DNA of 33,973 nt, from NCBI RefSeq assembly GCF_947258355.1, contig NZ_CAMYIC010000007.1:1-33973 (forward strand). The letters are read 5' to 3'. Made by a program: the position numbers and the translations under genes. Numbering within the stretch: position 1 is the first letter of the stretch; each line of letters starts with the position of its first letter. Positions 8,289-16,277 of this stretch are shown in pieces. The notes under the pieces were generated by a model, which saw only the letters and a list, made by a program, of their open reading frames with translations, was not told the origin of the DNA and searched no databases. Origin of the DNA: an uncultured Allomuricauda sp. (GTDB lineage: Bacteria; Bacteroidota; Bacteroidia; Flavobacteriales; Flavobacteriaceae).

Positions 8289-8324
8289 AATTTATGAAGA
8301 AATCTTGTTTAAGATCTATAAATT
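8289..8324. repeat. Nested AT-rich inverted repeat between kinase and pirin genes
   Basis: Outer arms AATTTAT (8289-8295) and ATAAATT (8318-8324) enclose inner arms ATCTT (8302-8306) and AAGAT (8311-8315) around GTTT. There is no T-run, so it does not look like an intrinsic terminator. It lies upstream of the kinase start and downstream of the pirin stop and could be an operator or an mRNA 3' hairpin. Confidence 0.35.
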
Positions 8325-8366
8325 TTTAACTCTTTGGAAATAAACAGGGTATATGTAAGAAAAAAA

Positions 8367-9374
8367 TTATTTTTTCTCCACCAATTTCCCATCAGGATAG
8401 AGTGCAAAGCGTCCTTTATCCTTATCATGAACATTGTCAGGATATGGCCAAGGCCATCCTCCAAACTGGGTCAAACGGTATTCTTCCATCACTTTTTGGA
8501 TTTCCGTCTGGGTGTTCATCACAAATGGTCCGTATTTGGCAACCGGTTCTCCAATAGGCTTTCCTTGCAATAACATAAAGTGCGCAGTTTCAGAACCGAT
8601 TTTAATGTGGACATCTTGAGTCGGGTCTAAAACAATGCCAAAGCTGGAATTGATTTTTTTGTCACCGATATGGATTTCATCACCATCATAAAAATATAAA
8701 ACACGGTTTACTTCTGAAGAGCTTGCTTTGGGCAGTACATATTCTGAATCTGCCTCCACATGAATGTTCCAAACAGCCACTTCGTTTTCGGACTTAGCGG
8801 CCCAAGAATCTGGAGCGGGTGCCACTGGTTCCACGTTCTTGTACGTACCAGCAACCACCTTGATTTTGGCGTTGCCTTCTTCCACAACTGGAATATCTTC
8901 GTTCCAGAGCATTTTAAAATGCGGGTCTACAAATTTTCCAGCTTTGGGTAAGTTTAACCAGATTTGAAACAATTCCAGGGTATTTTTCCCATCATCTTTT
9001 ATTAAGGGAAACATTTCGGAGTGTTGAACCCCTCTTCCTGCCGTCATCCATTGAACATCACCCTTCCCAAATCTACCAGCTGCCCCCAAGGAATCGGAAT
9101 GATCACAAAAGCCTTTGTTAACAATGGTAATGGTTTCAAAGCCACAATGCGGGTGAGATGGAAACCCCGGTATGGTTTGTCCATGATACATACGCCATTC
9201 TTTGCTAGGATCAAAATCACTTCCCAAGTTTCTTCCTTTAAGCAAAGAAGAATCAGGACCCATATCGCCATTGCCTTCCGGAAAATGGTCCAAATGGTAC
9301 ACACTGAACAAAAATGGATCTAAGGTTTGCCAAGGAGAACTTAACGAAAAGGTTTGTAAAACAGGATTTTTCAT
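8367..9374 (-). CDS. Pirin family protein (bicupin)
   Basis: A 335-residue cytoplasmic bicupin of the pirin family. Known pirins bind Fe in the N-terminal cupin, and bacterial members include quercetin 2,3-dioxygenases (YhhW) and metabolic regulators. The metal ligands seen in human pirin (His56, His58, His101, Glu103) align with His74 and His76 in FPSHPHCGFETI and His118 and Glu120 in GRGVQHSEMFP. The second cupin covers roughly residues 195-300 (YVLPKASSSEVNRVLYFYDG onward) and ends in a Trp/Pro-rich tail (TQFGGWPWPYPDN). It stands alone between a terminator and an orphan kinase. The substrate cannot be told from sequence. Confidence 0.92.
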   Translation of the reverse strand: MKNPVLQTFSLSSPWQTLDPFLFSVYHLDHFPEGNGDMGPDSSLLKGRNLGSDFDPSKEWRMYHGQTIPGFPSHPHCGFETITIVNKGFCDHSDSLGAAGRFGKGDVQWMTAGRGVQHSEMFPLIKDDGKNTLELFQIWLNLPKAGKFVDPHFKMLWNEDIPVVEEGNAKIKVVAGTYKNVEPVAPAPDSWAAKSENEVAVWNIHVEADSEYVLPKASSSEVNRVLYFYDGDEIHIGDKKINSSFGIVLDPTQDVHIKIGSETAHFMLLQGKPIGEPVAKYGPFVMNTQTEIQKVMEEYRLTQFGGWPWPYPDNVHDKDKGRFALYPDGKLVEKK

Positions 9375-9396
9375 AGCGCAAGTTTATATTAAGATC

Positions 9397-9423
9397 AAAA
9401 AGCCTGCTTTTCGGCAGGCTTTT
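9397..9423 (-). terminator. Rho-independent terminator of the M20 amidohydrolase gene
   Basis: A perfect 10-bp stem, AAAAGCCTGC (9398-9407) and GCAGGCTTTT (9414-9423), with a 6-base loop and a T-run on the minus strand. It lies about 20 bases past the amidohydrolase stop and just before the pirin start. The mirrored T-run also allows some termination on the plus strand. Confidence 0.85.
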
Positions 9424-9443
9424 CAATTAAATTTTAGTTAAGA

Positions 9444-10871
9444 TTATTGACCAGGAATTGGTGGTGGACCATCAATCATGGCTTCATATTTCACATCACC
9501 TTTTCTGGTCTTATATTCTTCTTTTACTTTTTCAACCAATTTAGGGTCGTCAAAAAGGTCGAACATGGTCATTCCCATAGCTTTGGAGGCATAGATCATT
9601 CCTTTATGTCCAATGCTCATTCCACCACAGGCAACCACGGCCCATGAGTGCCATGGTGTTCCTTTTGGTGCTACGGTAACACCAAGATTAATGTTCGGTA
9701 CATTCCAGCTTACATCACCCACATCGGTAGACCCTCCACCAGGAAGTTCTTCTGTTTCTTTTAATGGGTGAACATCTCCGTCCATGCCAACTTGTGGCTT
9801 TCCAGTAGCCTCTTGAATGGCCTTTCCATAGGTAATTTCCTCTTCGGTATAGGTAATTGGGCCCAAAAGCTCTAGGTTGTTCTGCATTATTTTACCTCCT
9901 TCACGATTCACCAAAGTTTCATAAATACCGGAAATCAAGGAATATTTATAATCCACATTGGCCATAATAGCGGCACCTTCTGCCATCGCTTTTACACGCT
10001 CAAAAGTTGGAAGCATAACATCTCTTTTAGGGTCGCGAACCCTTACCCATAATCTAGAGTAGTCTGGAACAACGTTGACCACTTGCCCACCATCTTGAAT
10101 GTGATAATGGATACGGGATGTTGGTTTAATATGCTCCCTGTAATAATTAATACCGGTGGTATACAACTCCAAGGCATCGGAAGCACTGCGGCCGTTCCAT
10201 GGATCTGCGGAAGCGTGGGCAGCTTGTCCGTAGAATTCTACCATAAAGTCCACCAAGGCCAATCCACTCTGCACATCGGCTTCAATTTCGGCGGATGGGT
10301 GCCAGCTTACGTTAACATCCACATCGTCCCAAAGTCCAGCTTCTACCATCCAAACTTTGCCAAAGAATTTTTCTTCAGCAGGTGTTCCGAAGAATTTTAC
10401 GGTTCCTTCTATGTTTCCAGCTTCAATTTGTTCTTTAATGGCAATGGCCGCTCCCAAACTGGCAGCACCGAACATATTATGACCACAACCATGTCCTGGT
10501 TCGCCCTCGATTCTAGGGTCCTTGGTTGGGACAGTGTTTTGAGAAAGCCCTGGAAGGGCATCAAACTCCCCCAATACACTGATTACGGGTGAACCTGAAC
10601 CATATGTTGCTACAAATGCGGTTGGAATGTTGGCCACGCCGCGAGTAACGGTCATTCCATTTTCCTCTGCGTAATCGGCCAATAATTCCGACGAAATGGA
10701 TTCTTCGAAGGCAGTTTCTGCCAATGCCCAGATGGAATCACTGATTTTTATTAGATTCTCTTTGTGCTTTTCCACCGAAGCAACAACGGCTTTTTTGTCC
10801 TTTGTCATCTTCTGTGCCGATAGGTTTATCGATACCAATCCCAAAAGGAGCAGGGTTGAAAGTTTCTTCAT
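9444..10871 (-). CDS. Exported M20-family amidohydrolase (AbgB-like)
   Basis: A 475-residue zinc amidohydrolase related to p-aminobenzoyl-glutamate hydrolase subunit B (AbgB) and M20 peptidases. It opens with a signal peptide, MKKLSTLLLLGLVSINLSAQ, cleaved about residue 19-20, so it acts in the periplasm or outside; AbgB itself is cytoplasmic. Visible catalytic elements are LGEFDALPG (99-107), GHGCGHN (126-132; metal ligands Cys129 and His131), GTPAEEKF (about 162-169) and SWHPSAE. The dimerization/lid domain begins at VEFYGQAAHASADPWNGRSA, and GGGSTDVGDVSWNVP supplies the late metal site. It is monocistronic: a terminator follows it and about 100 bases precede it. Likely substrates are amide-linked amino acids or small peptides; the exact one is unknown. 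Confidence 0.9.
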   Translation of the reverse strand: MKKLSTLLLLGLVSINLSAQKMTKDKKAVVASVEKHKENLIKISDSIWALAETAFEESISSELLADYAEENGMTVTRGVANIPTAFVATYGSGSPVISVLGEFDALPGLSQNTVPTKDPRIEGEPGHGCGHNMFGAASLGAAIAIKEQIEAGNIEGTVKFFGTPAEEKFFGKVWMVEAGLWDDVDVNVSWHPSAEIEADVQSGLALVDFMVEFYGQAAHASADPWNGRSASDALELYTTGINYYREHIKPTSRIHYHIQDGGQVVNVVPDYSRLWVRVRDPKRDVMLPTFERVKAMAEGAAIMANVDYKYSLISGIYETLVNREGGKIMQNNLELLGPITYTEEEITYGKAIQEATGKPQVGMDGDVHPLKETEELPGGGSTDVGDVSWNVPNINLGVTVAPKGTPWHSWAVVACGGMSIGHKGMIYASKAMGMTMFDLFDDPKLVEKVKEEYKTRKGDVKYEAMIDGPPPIPGQ

Positions 10872-10971
10872 TTTAAAGGTTTTGAGTTAGTTATATTAGG
10901 TTGATTTCGTTCTGTTTTTTCTTGATAAAGCAAAAACACATCAACTCAGAACTAAAATTAACGAAAATGCT

Positions 10972-12285
10972 TCAACTTACCGCTTCTTTGTAGGTTTTTA
11001 AGCATCGTTCACGAGCCATTTTATGATCTACAATGGGGTCGGGGTAACTTAGTTCCTGAAGGTCGGGCACCCATGTATTGATGTACTTCTTGTCCTTATC
11101 AAATTTCTTGATTTGCGTGGTAGGGTTAAAAATCCTAAAATAAGGGGCAGCGTCTACGCCACTACCAGCGGCCCATTGCCAATTACCCACATTGCTGGCC
11201 ATTTCGTAGTCCAACAGTTTTTCGGCAAAATAGGCTTCGCCCCAGCGCCAATCGATAAGTAGATGTTTGCAAAGGAAACTGGCCACCAACATACGAACCC
11301 TATTGTGCATATAGCCTGTTTCGTTAAGTTCGCGCATGCCAGCATCGACCAGAGGATAACCTGTTTTTCCGGCTTTCCATTTTTCAAATTCTTCTTCGTT
11401 ATTGCGCCATTCGATTCTATCGTATTTGGCTCGAAAGGCTTCATTGACAGTATGAGGAAAATGCCATAGAATTTGCATAAAAAATTCCCTCCAGATGAGC
11501 TCGTTCCAGAAGGTCTCGTTCTTTTCATCAATTGCTTTCCTGACCATTTTGCGAATGGAAACGGTCCCAAACCGCAAATGTGGTCCCAATCGGGAAGTAC
11601 CTTTTTCCTTGGCAGGGTAATCTCGAGTATCCTCGTAATTTTGGATCAAATCAGAAGTAACCGTAAAATCGGGAGCCTTTATGGAAGATTCCTCAAAACC
11701 CATATCTTCAAGAGAAAGTTGCGGTAGGTTTTTGGATTGATATAAATTTGAAGAAAGGTCGTTCAGTGTATCGTACTCCACCAAATGGATTGACGGATTA
11801 AAATTTTCCTTCCACTTCCGCATAAATGGGGTGTATACCACATAAGGGTCGCCATCATCCTTAACCACTTCGTCCTTTTCAAAGATCACTTGATCTTTAA
11901 AGGTGTTGAACGTAATATTGTTTTCCTCTAAAAAGGATTTTATTTCACCATCACGTTTTTTGGCATAGGGTTCGTAATCGTGATTGGTATAGACTGCTTC
12001 AATGTTATAGTCATCCAATAATTGTTGGAAAATCTTTTTGGGTTTGCCATGAAATTGTGCGATTCCACTATCATGGTTCGTGGTGAGCTGATTGCTTATT
12101 TTTTGCAGCTGCTCGTGAATGAAGTTAACCCTTGCATCATTTTTAGGTAGGTTTTCCAGTATTTCGGTATCAAAAATAAATATCGGTAATACGGGAATAT
12201 CGTTTTGGAGCGCTTGGTACAATCCAACATTATCATCCAAACGCAAATCACGTCTAAACCAGAAAACTATGATTTTATCTTTCAT
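10972..12285 (-). CDS. phrB: Deoxyribodipyrimidine photolyase (class I cryptochrome/photolyase)
   Basis: Light-driven, FAD-dependent repair of cyclobutane pyrimidine dimers. The start ATG at 12283-12285 gives MKDKIIVFWFRRDLRLDDNV, the standard class I N terminus, and a 437-residue protein. It overlaps the upstream SDR stop as TAATG, which argues against the longer open frame reaching 12345. The antenna domain covers roughly residues 1-130. The FAD domain shows SRLGPHLRFGTVSIR, LIWREFFMQILW, TGYPLVDAGMREL, MHNRVRMLVASFL, DWRWGEAYFAEKLLDYE and NWQWAAGSGVDAAPYFRIFN. Trp residues of the electron-transfer chain are present in these blocks. It is last in an SRPBCC-SDR-photolyase operon, a grouping that in flavobacteria is often light- or stress-inducible. 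Confidence 0.94.
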   Translation of the reverse strand: MKDKIIVFWFRRDLRLDDNVGLYQALQNDIPVLPIFIFDTEILENLPKNDARVNFIHEQLQKISNQLTTNHDSGIAQFHGKPKKIFQQLLDDYNIEAVYTNHDYEPYAKKRDGEIKSFLEENNITFNTFKDQVIFEKDEVVKDDGDPYVVYTPFMRKWKENFNPSIHLVEYDTLNDLSSNLYQSKNLPQLSLEDMGFEESSIKAPDFTVTSDLIQNYEDTRDYPAKEKGTSRLGPHLRFGTVSIRKMVRKAIDEKNETFWNELIWREFFMQILWHFPHTVNEAFRAKYDRIEWRNNEEEFEKWKAGKTGYPLVDAGMRELNETGYMHNRVRMLVASFLCKHLLIDWRWGEAYFAEKLLDYEMASNVGNWQWAAGSGVDAAPYFRIFNPTTQIKKFDKDKKYINTWVPDLQELSYPDPIVDHKMARERCLKTYKEAVS

Positions 12286-12977
12286 TAGCTCACGTTTAAG
12301 CTGGACATTCCGCCATCGACCCCAATAACCTGCCCTGTGATCCATGAATTATCGGAATCCAACAAAAATGTAGCCATGTTTGCAATATCTGATGCATTAC
12401 CAACTCTTTTCATGGGGTGTCTTTCGGACATCATCTCTTTTTTCTTGTCGTTGCTCAATAGTCGCTCAGATAAGGGAGTGTCTACCAAGGAAGGAGCAAT
12501 TACGTTCACCCTCACTTTTGGGGCGTATTCAGCCGCCAGTGCACGGGCGAATCCCTCGATTGCCCCTTTTGCCGCTGAAACACTTGTATGGAAAGGCATT
12601 CCCGTTCCCACGGCCACAGTACTGAAAAACACCATGCTCGAGCCTTCGTTCATTCTATTGATGATGGATTTGACCGTTTTCGCCAAAGCGATAAAATTGA
12701 TTTCCATATCGTTTTGAATGGTGTCGATGCCCATTGTTTTAAAAGGTTTCAGGTTGATGCTCCCTGGACAATATACGAAGCCGTCCAATTTTTCTGGGAT
12801 TGCTTTTTCGCTGATATCCTCATTCATGGCATCAAAAGGGATGTGGGTGACGTCCATGTTTGAAAGCTGCTCGTTACTTCGGCTGGCTACAAATACATGA
12901 TTGTCCCTGGAGAGCTTTTTGGCCATCTCCAAGCCAATACCATAAGAACCACCAATCAATAATATATTCTTTTTCAT
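12285..12977 (-). CDS. SDR-family oxidoreductase with atypical active site
   Basis: A 230-residue short-chain dehydrogenase/reductase-like protein. The dinucleotide-binding loop is GGSYGIG (residues 9-15), a variant of TGxxxGIG. The catalytic Ser (about 119, in VFFSTVAVGTG) and Lys137 (in HTSVSAAKGAIEG) are present, and Asn94 (MEINF) matches the helix Asn. The position four residues before the Lys, where the catalytic Tyr of YxxxK should be, is Val133. The C-terminal part (VRVNVIAPSLVDTPL, GQVIGVDGGMS) is typical of SDRs. It lies one base after the SRPBCC stop (TAATATG) and its own stop overlaps the photolyase start (TAATG), so all three are translationally coupled. Either another residue supplies the proton or it acts as a binding or regulatory SDR. 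Confidence 0.88.
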   Translation of the reverse strand: MKKNILLIGGSYGIGLEMAKKLSRDNHVFVASRSNEQLSNMDVTHIPFDAMNEDISEKAIPEKLDGFVYCPGSINLKPFKTMGIDTIQNDMEINFIALAKTVKSIINRMNEGSSMVFFSTVAVGTGMPFHTSVSAAKGAIEGFARALAAEYAPKVRVNVIAPSLVDTPLSERLLSNDKKKEMMSERHPMKRVGNASDIANMATFLLDSDNSWITGQVIGVDGGMSSLNVS

Positions 12978-12978
12978 A

Positions 12979-13476
12979 TTATACTTTTCTAATGCTTAAA
13001 AAATTCTCTTTTCCATCTACTTGACCGAATAACTCAGCAAGTTTCTTTTCCCGAAATTCAAAAATCTTCTGCAATTGTTTTTTTACCAAAAGTGGGTGTG
13101 TTAGTTGTCCCAAAAAGCCAAATGGTAATTTGTAATCAATAATGTCCTCCATTTCCACACCTTCGGGGACTTTCTTTAAAAAATGTTTGTGGTGCCATAG
13201 GGAGTAGGGACCAAAACGTTGCTCATCCACAAAGTACTCTCCGTCCTTTACATGAGTGATTTCGGTAACCCATTTGGTAGAGACAAACGGAAATGGTTTC
13301 ACAATATATTGAATCACTTGACCTTGAAACATGGGCCGGTCCGCACCTGCCAAAATATGAAAGCCCATATGCTGTGGGGTAATAACCGCCAAGTTTTTTG
13401 GGTCAGAAAGAAAATCCCAAGCTTCTTTTTTGTTTATGGGAAAAACCTGCTTGGATTTTAATTGATAAAGTTGCAT
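12979..13476 (-). CDS. SRPBCC-superfamily (START-like) protein
   Basis: A 165-residue protein of the SRPBCC/polyketide-cyclase-like ligand-binding fold. It begins LYQLKSKQVFPINKKEAWDF with the family's AW.FL.DP start (AWDFLSDPKNLAVITP), then the aromatic-rich middle GPYSLWHHKHFLKKVPEGVE and the closing amphipathic helix LVKKQLQKIFEFREKKL. No catalytic residue is recognisable; the fold usually makes a hydrophobic cavity for lipids or polyketides. It is the first gene of the SRPBCC-SDR-photolyase operon, preceded by a good -7 element and an inverted repeat. Similar proteins in photolyase operons are sometimes labelled cell-division inhibitors; nothing in the sequence shows that role. Confidence 0.88.
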   Translation of the reverse strand: MQLYQLKSKQVFPINKKEAWDFLSDPKNLAVITPQHMGFHILAGADRPMFQGQVIQYIVKPFPFVSTKWVTEITHVKDGEYFVDEQRFGPYSLWHHKHFLKKVPEGVEMEDIIDYKLPFGFLGQLTHPLLVKKQLQKIFEFREKKLAELFGQVDGKENFLSIRKV

Positions 13477-13491
13477 CTATATGATTTTATA

Positions 13492-13499
13492 CAAAGATA
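13492..13499 (-). promoter_or_regulatory. -7 element for the SRPBCC-SDR-photolyase operon
   Basis: On the minus strand TATCTTTG matches TAnnTTTG exactly, 15 bases before the start codon; transcription would begin about 13485, leaving a leader of some 10 bases. The -33 region is only T-rich and is covered by an inverted repeat, as expected for a regulated promoter. Confidence 0.7.
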
Positions 13500-13508
13500 G
13501 CAGTAAAA

Positions 13509-13538
13509 TGTTTAATAAAAATATTAAAAAGTTAAACA
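13509..13538. promoter_or_regulatory. Inverted-repeat operator candidate at the photolyase-operon promoter
   Basis: Arms TGTTTAA (13509-13515) and TTAAACA (13532-13538) are perfect 7-bp inverted repeats separated by 16 AT-only bases. The near arm ends 10 bp upstream of the -7 element, so a bound protein would cover the -33 region. Further half-sites (GTTTAA at 13581-13586, TAAACA near 13627-13632) occur in the same intergenic gap. A MerR/LitR-like light-responsive repressor is one possibility, but no regulator gene is in the window. Confidence 0.5.
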
Positions 13539-13597
13539 AAAATTAAAACAAGGTCTTTTATTTGCTATTTTTGTTTTATGGTTTAATTAACAAATAG

Positions 13598-13627
13598 AGC
13601 ATAGCTTTGTCTTAATTTTGCTATGCT
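13598..13627 (+). promoter_or_regulatory. DUF2911 promoter embedded in an inverted repeat
   Basis: TAGCTTTG at 13602-13609 matches the -7 consensus exactly and lies inside perfect 8-bp arms AGCATAGC (13598-13605) and GCTATGCT (13620-13627) with a 14-base spacer. Transcription would start near 13616, within the repeat, giving a leader of about 36 bases. The symmetry suggests an operator centred on the start point. Confidence 0.55.
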
Positions 13628-13651
13628 AAACAATTAATACGTATAACAACT

Positions 13652-14506
13652 ATGAAAAAATTTGCACTCTTACTATTTACAATGGCAACGTGTTTTTCTT
13701 TGGAAGCACAAATACAAACGCCAGCGCCAAGTCCATTTTCCACTTTGGAACAAAAAGTTGGATTGACAGATGTTACTGTTAAATATTCTCGACCTGCTAT
13801 GAGGGGTAGAACAGTATTTGGAGATTTGGTTCCTTATGGGGCTATTTGGAGAACAGGGGCCAATCAAAACACGGTAATCACTTTTAGTGATGATGTAACC
13901 GTTAAAGGAAAAGAACTTAAAGCTGGAAGCTACGCTATTTACACAAGACCTGATGAGGCTGTTTGGGAGGTTTTCTTTTATACAGATACTGAAAACTGGG
14001 GGAACCCACAGGAATGGGACGCATCAAAAGTTGCGGCAACTGTAAAGGTTGAAACCATGGAAATACCAATGCCTATTGAATCATTTACCATTACCGTGGA
14101 TGACTTGCACAACAATGGGGCTACTTTGGGCATTATGTGGGAGAACACCTATGTTGGTGTGGATTTCGTTGTACCAACCGTGGATAAGGCTATCAGGAGC
14201 ATAGAAGAGACTATGGCCAACAAAGAAGATTTGACCGCAAACGATTATTACGCGGCAGGATCTTATTATTTTGCTGAAGGAATGAATATGGAGCAAGCAA
14301 AGGAGTGGGTCGACAAAGCTGTTGAAATGGACGGAGGAAAAGCGTATTGGATGATGCGCACCCAGTCATTGATATATGCTAAAATGGGAGATAAAAAGGC
14401 TGCTATCGAAGCTGCGAAAAGATCTTTGGCTGCTGCACAGGCTGCAGGAAATCCCGATTATGTAAAAATGAACAAGGACTCTCTAAAAGAATGGGCCAAG
14501 ATGTAA
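13652..14506 (+). CDS. Exported DUF2911 protein with C-terminal TPR region
   Basis: A 284-residue Bacteroidota-type protein. The signal peptide is MKKFALLLFTMATCFSLEAQ, cleaved about residue 20. The DUF2911 domain (about residues 30-175) has the signature VKYSRPAMRGRTVFGDLVPY and WRTGANQNTVITFS, then LKAGSYAIYTRPDE. The remainder (about 185-284) is helical, with two or three TPR-like units (YYFAEGMNMEQAKEWVDKAV and MGDKKAAIEAAKRSLAAAQA). Function is unknown; a periplasmic or surface location is inferred from the signal. It is monocistronic, divergent from the photolyase operon, with its own promoter inside an inverted repeat and a strong terminator behind it. Confidence 0.9.
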   Translation: MKKFALLLFTMATCFSLEAQIQTPAPSPFSTLEQKVGLTDVTVKYSRPAMRGRTVFGDLVPYGAIWRTGANQNTVITFSDDVTVKGKELKAGSYAIYTRPDEAVWEVFFYTDTENWGNPQEWDASKVAATVKVETMEIPMPIESFTITVDDLHNNGATLGIMWENTYVGVDFVVPTVDKAIRSIEETMANKEDLTANDYYAAGSYYFAEGMNMEQAKEWVDKAVEMDGGKAYWMMRTQSLIYAKMGDKKAAIEAAKRSLAAAQAAGNPDYVKMNKDSLKEWAKM

Positions 14507-14536
14507 TCGAAGCTTATTTTTAGAATAAATTTGAAG

Positions 14537-14564
14537 GCCCACTTTTTTAAAGTGGGCTTTTTTT
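14537..14564 (+). terminator. Rho-independent terminator after DUF2911
   Basis: GCCCACTTT (14537-14545) pairs with AAAGTGGGC (14549-14557) around a TTT loop, followed by seven T residues. It separates this gene from the convergent symporter gene, whose stop begins at 14563-14565, and is the only clear terminator between convergent genes in the window. Confidence 0.9.
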
Positions 14565-16269
14565 ATTTCTCTATAGGCGAGTTACCTAGAAAGTTGTCGA
14601 AAATTTGAGTAATCGTGGCCAAAACAATTACCAATACACAGCCAAACGCATTTAACCATAAATAGGACATCCAGTCGAAATACCAACCAATAATCACAAT
14701 AATCTGGGTTACAATGGCAGCTACAAACACAGCATTACCTTTCACAAATTTGAAGAAAAAAGCCAGCAAGAATATTCCTAGCACGTTTCCGTAGAAAATG
14801 GAACCGATTATGTTGACCAATTGTATCAGGTTATCAAAAAGGTTGGCCACATTGGCGATGATAATAGCAATAACCCCCCAAAGCAAAGTAAATGCTTTGG
14901 TAGCCTTTAAATAATGTTCTTGGGTATGTTCTTTTTTGACGTTTCTTTTGTACAGGTCCAATGCTGTAATGGTGCCCAGAGCATTCAGTTCCGAGGCAGT
15001 GGATGACATAGCGGCGGAAAGAATTACAGCTAAAAGCAAACCAATCAGCCCCATGGGCAAATTGTTGAGGATAAAATGTATAAACACATAATCCTTGTCA
15101 TTGGTCTCAACGGTATCGTCTGCTTTGGCGATTAAACCCTTTGCTGTTTCCCTGCTTGCATTTTCTTTTTCGTTGATTTTTATAATATCCTGTTTCGCCT
15201 GTTCTATCGCATTGTACTCTTTGAGTTCCAAGGCAGCGGAGAACGAATGTTGGGCCATTCTTTTTTCCTTCTCCAATTCTTTATGGTCCTCTTCCAAAGA
15301 TTTATAATCGTTGGCATATTCCGATTGCATCACGGCTTCAGTAGCAGCAGGATTAAAATTCAGGGGGGAAGAATTGTATTGATAAAATACAAATACCATT
15401 GCCCCGACCAAAAGGATGAAGAATTGCATTGGAATTTTAAAAATCCCATTGAAAATCAATGCCAATTGACTCTCACGAACGGATTTTCCCGATAAATATC
15501 GTTGCACTTGGCTTTGATCTGTTCCAAAATATGCCAGAGCCAAAAAGAATCCACCCGTAATACCGCTCCAAAACGTATATCGGTTGTTGGTATCAAAAGA
15601 GAAATCAAGGATATCAAGCTTGTTGTTGGCACCCGCTATTTTTAATGCTTTGCCAAAAGAAATGTCTGTAGGTAAAGCCCCCATGATAAAGAAAAAAGCA
15701 AAGAACATCCCCAACATAATGATGAACATCTGTTGTTTTTGGGTAACACTTACCGCTTTGGTACCACCTGAAACGGTGTATATGATCACCAAAATTCCAA
15801 TGATAATATTCAAAGTTCTCAAATCCCACCCTAATACAGCAGAAAGTATAATGGAGGGTGCAAAAATGGTGATTCCCGCAGCCAATCCTCGTTGAACCAA
15901 GAATAAAAGGGCCGTTAATGTACGTGTTTTAAGGTCAAAGCGGCCTTCGAGCATTTCGTAGGCGGTAAATACTTTGAGCTTTTTGTAAATGGGAATAAAT
16001 ACCAGACAAATTACAATCATGGCCAAGGGCAGTCCAAAATAAAACTGAACGAATCCCATTCCATCGTGAAAAGCTTGGCCTGGTGTGGACAAAAAGGTAA
16101 TGGCACTAGCTTGTGTGGCCATAACAGAAAGACCAATGGTCCACCATTTAATATCGTCCCCACCACGAACATAATCGTCCACACTATTGTTGCCACGGGT
16201 TTTCCAAACACCGTATGCAACGATGAAGAGTAGGGTACTACCAAGAATAATCCAGTCGAGTAATGCCAT
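14563..16269 (-). CDS. Sodium:solute symporter (SSS family) with a coiled-coil insert
   Basis: A 568-residue inner-membrane transporter of the SSS/LeuT-fold family that uses the Na+ gradient for uptake. The hallmark N-terminal region is present: DDYVRGGDDIKWWTIGLSVMATQASAITFLSTPGQ in TM1-TM2 and the long TM pattern after it, including YTVSGGTKAVSVTQKQQ and FGTDQSQVQRYLSGKS. Between about residues 320 and 395 there is a charged, heptad-like insert (SLEEDHKELEKEKRMAQ and on to KGLIAKADDTVETNDKD) that interrupts the usual transmembrane series before the NNLPMGLIGLLLAVILSAAMSSTASELNA helix. It follows an 8-base gap after a 33-residue membrane microprotein and is cotranscribed with a secreted PIG-L protein, suggesting uptake of the product, perhaps a sugar. 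Substrate unknown. Confidence 0.92.
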   Translation of the reverse strand: MALLDWIILGSTLLFIVAYGVWKTRGNNSVDDYVRGGDDIKWWTIGLSVMATQASAITFLSTPGQAFHDGMGFVQFYFGLPLAMIVICLVFIPIYKKLKVFTAYEMLEGRFDLKTRTLTALLFLVQRGLAAGITIFAPSIILSAVLGWDLRTLNIIIGILVIIYTVSGGTKAVSVTQKQQMFIIMLGMFFAFFFIMGALPTDISFGKALKIAGANNKLDILDFSFDTNNRYTFWSGITGGFFLALAYFGTDQSQVQRYLSGKSVRESQLALIFNGIFKIPMQFFILLVGAMVFVFYQYNSSPLNFNPAATEAVMQSEYANDYKSLEEDHKELEKEKRMAQHSFSAALELKEYNAIEQAKQDIIKINEKENASRETAKGLIAKADDTVETNDKDYVFIHFILNNLPMGLIGLLLAVILSAAMSSTASELNALGTITALDLYKRNVKKEHTQEHYLKATKAFTLLWGVIAIIIANVANLFDNLIQLVNIIGSIFYGNVLGIFLLAFFFKFVKGNAVFVAAIVTQIIVIIGWYFDWMSYLWLNAFGCVLVIVLATITQIFDNFLGNSPIEK

Positions 16270-16277
16270 TCAGGATG

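Noticed and set aside
10083..10592. 169-codon open frame on the plus strand opposite the M20 amidohydrolase
   Set aside because: It is fully antisense to a gene with intact catalytic motifs, has no promoter, and its translation shows no recognisable domain.
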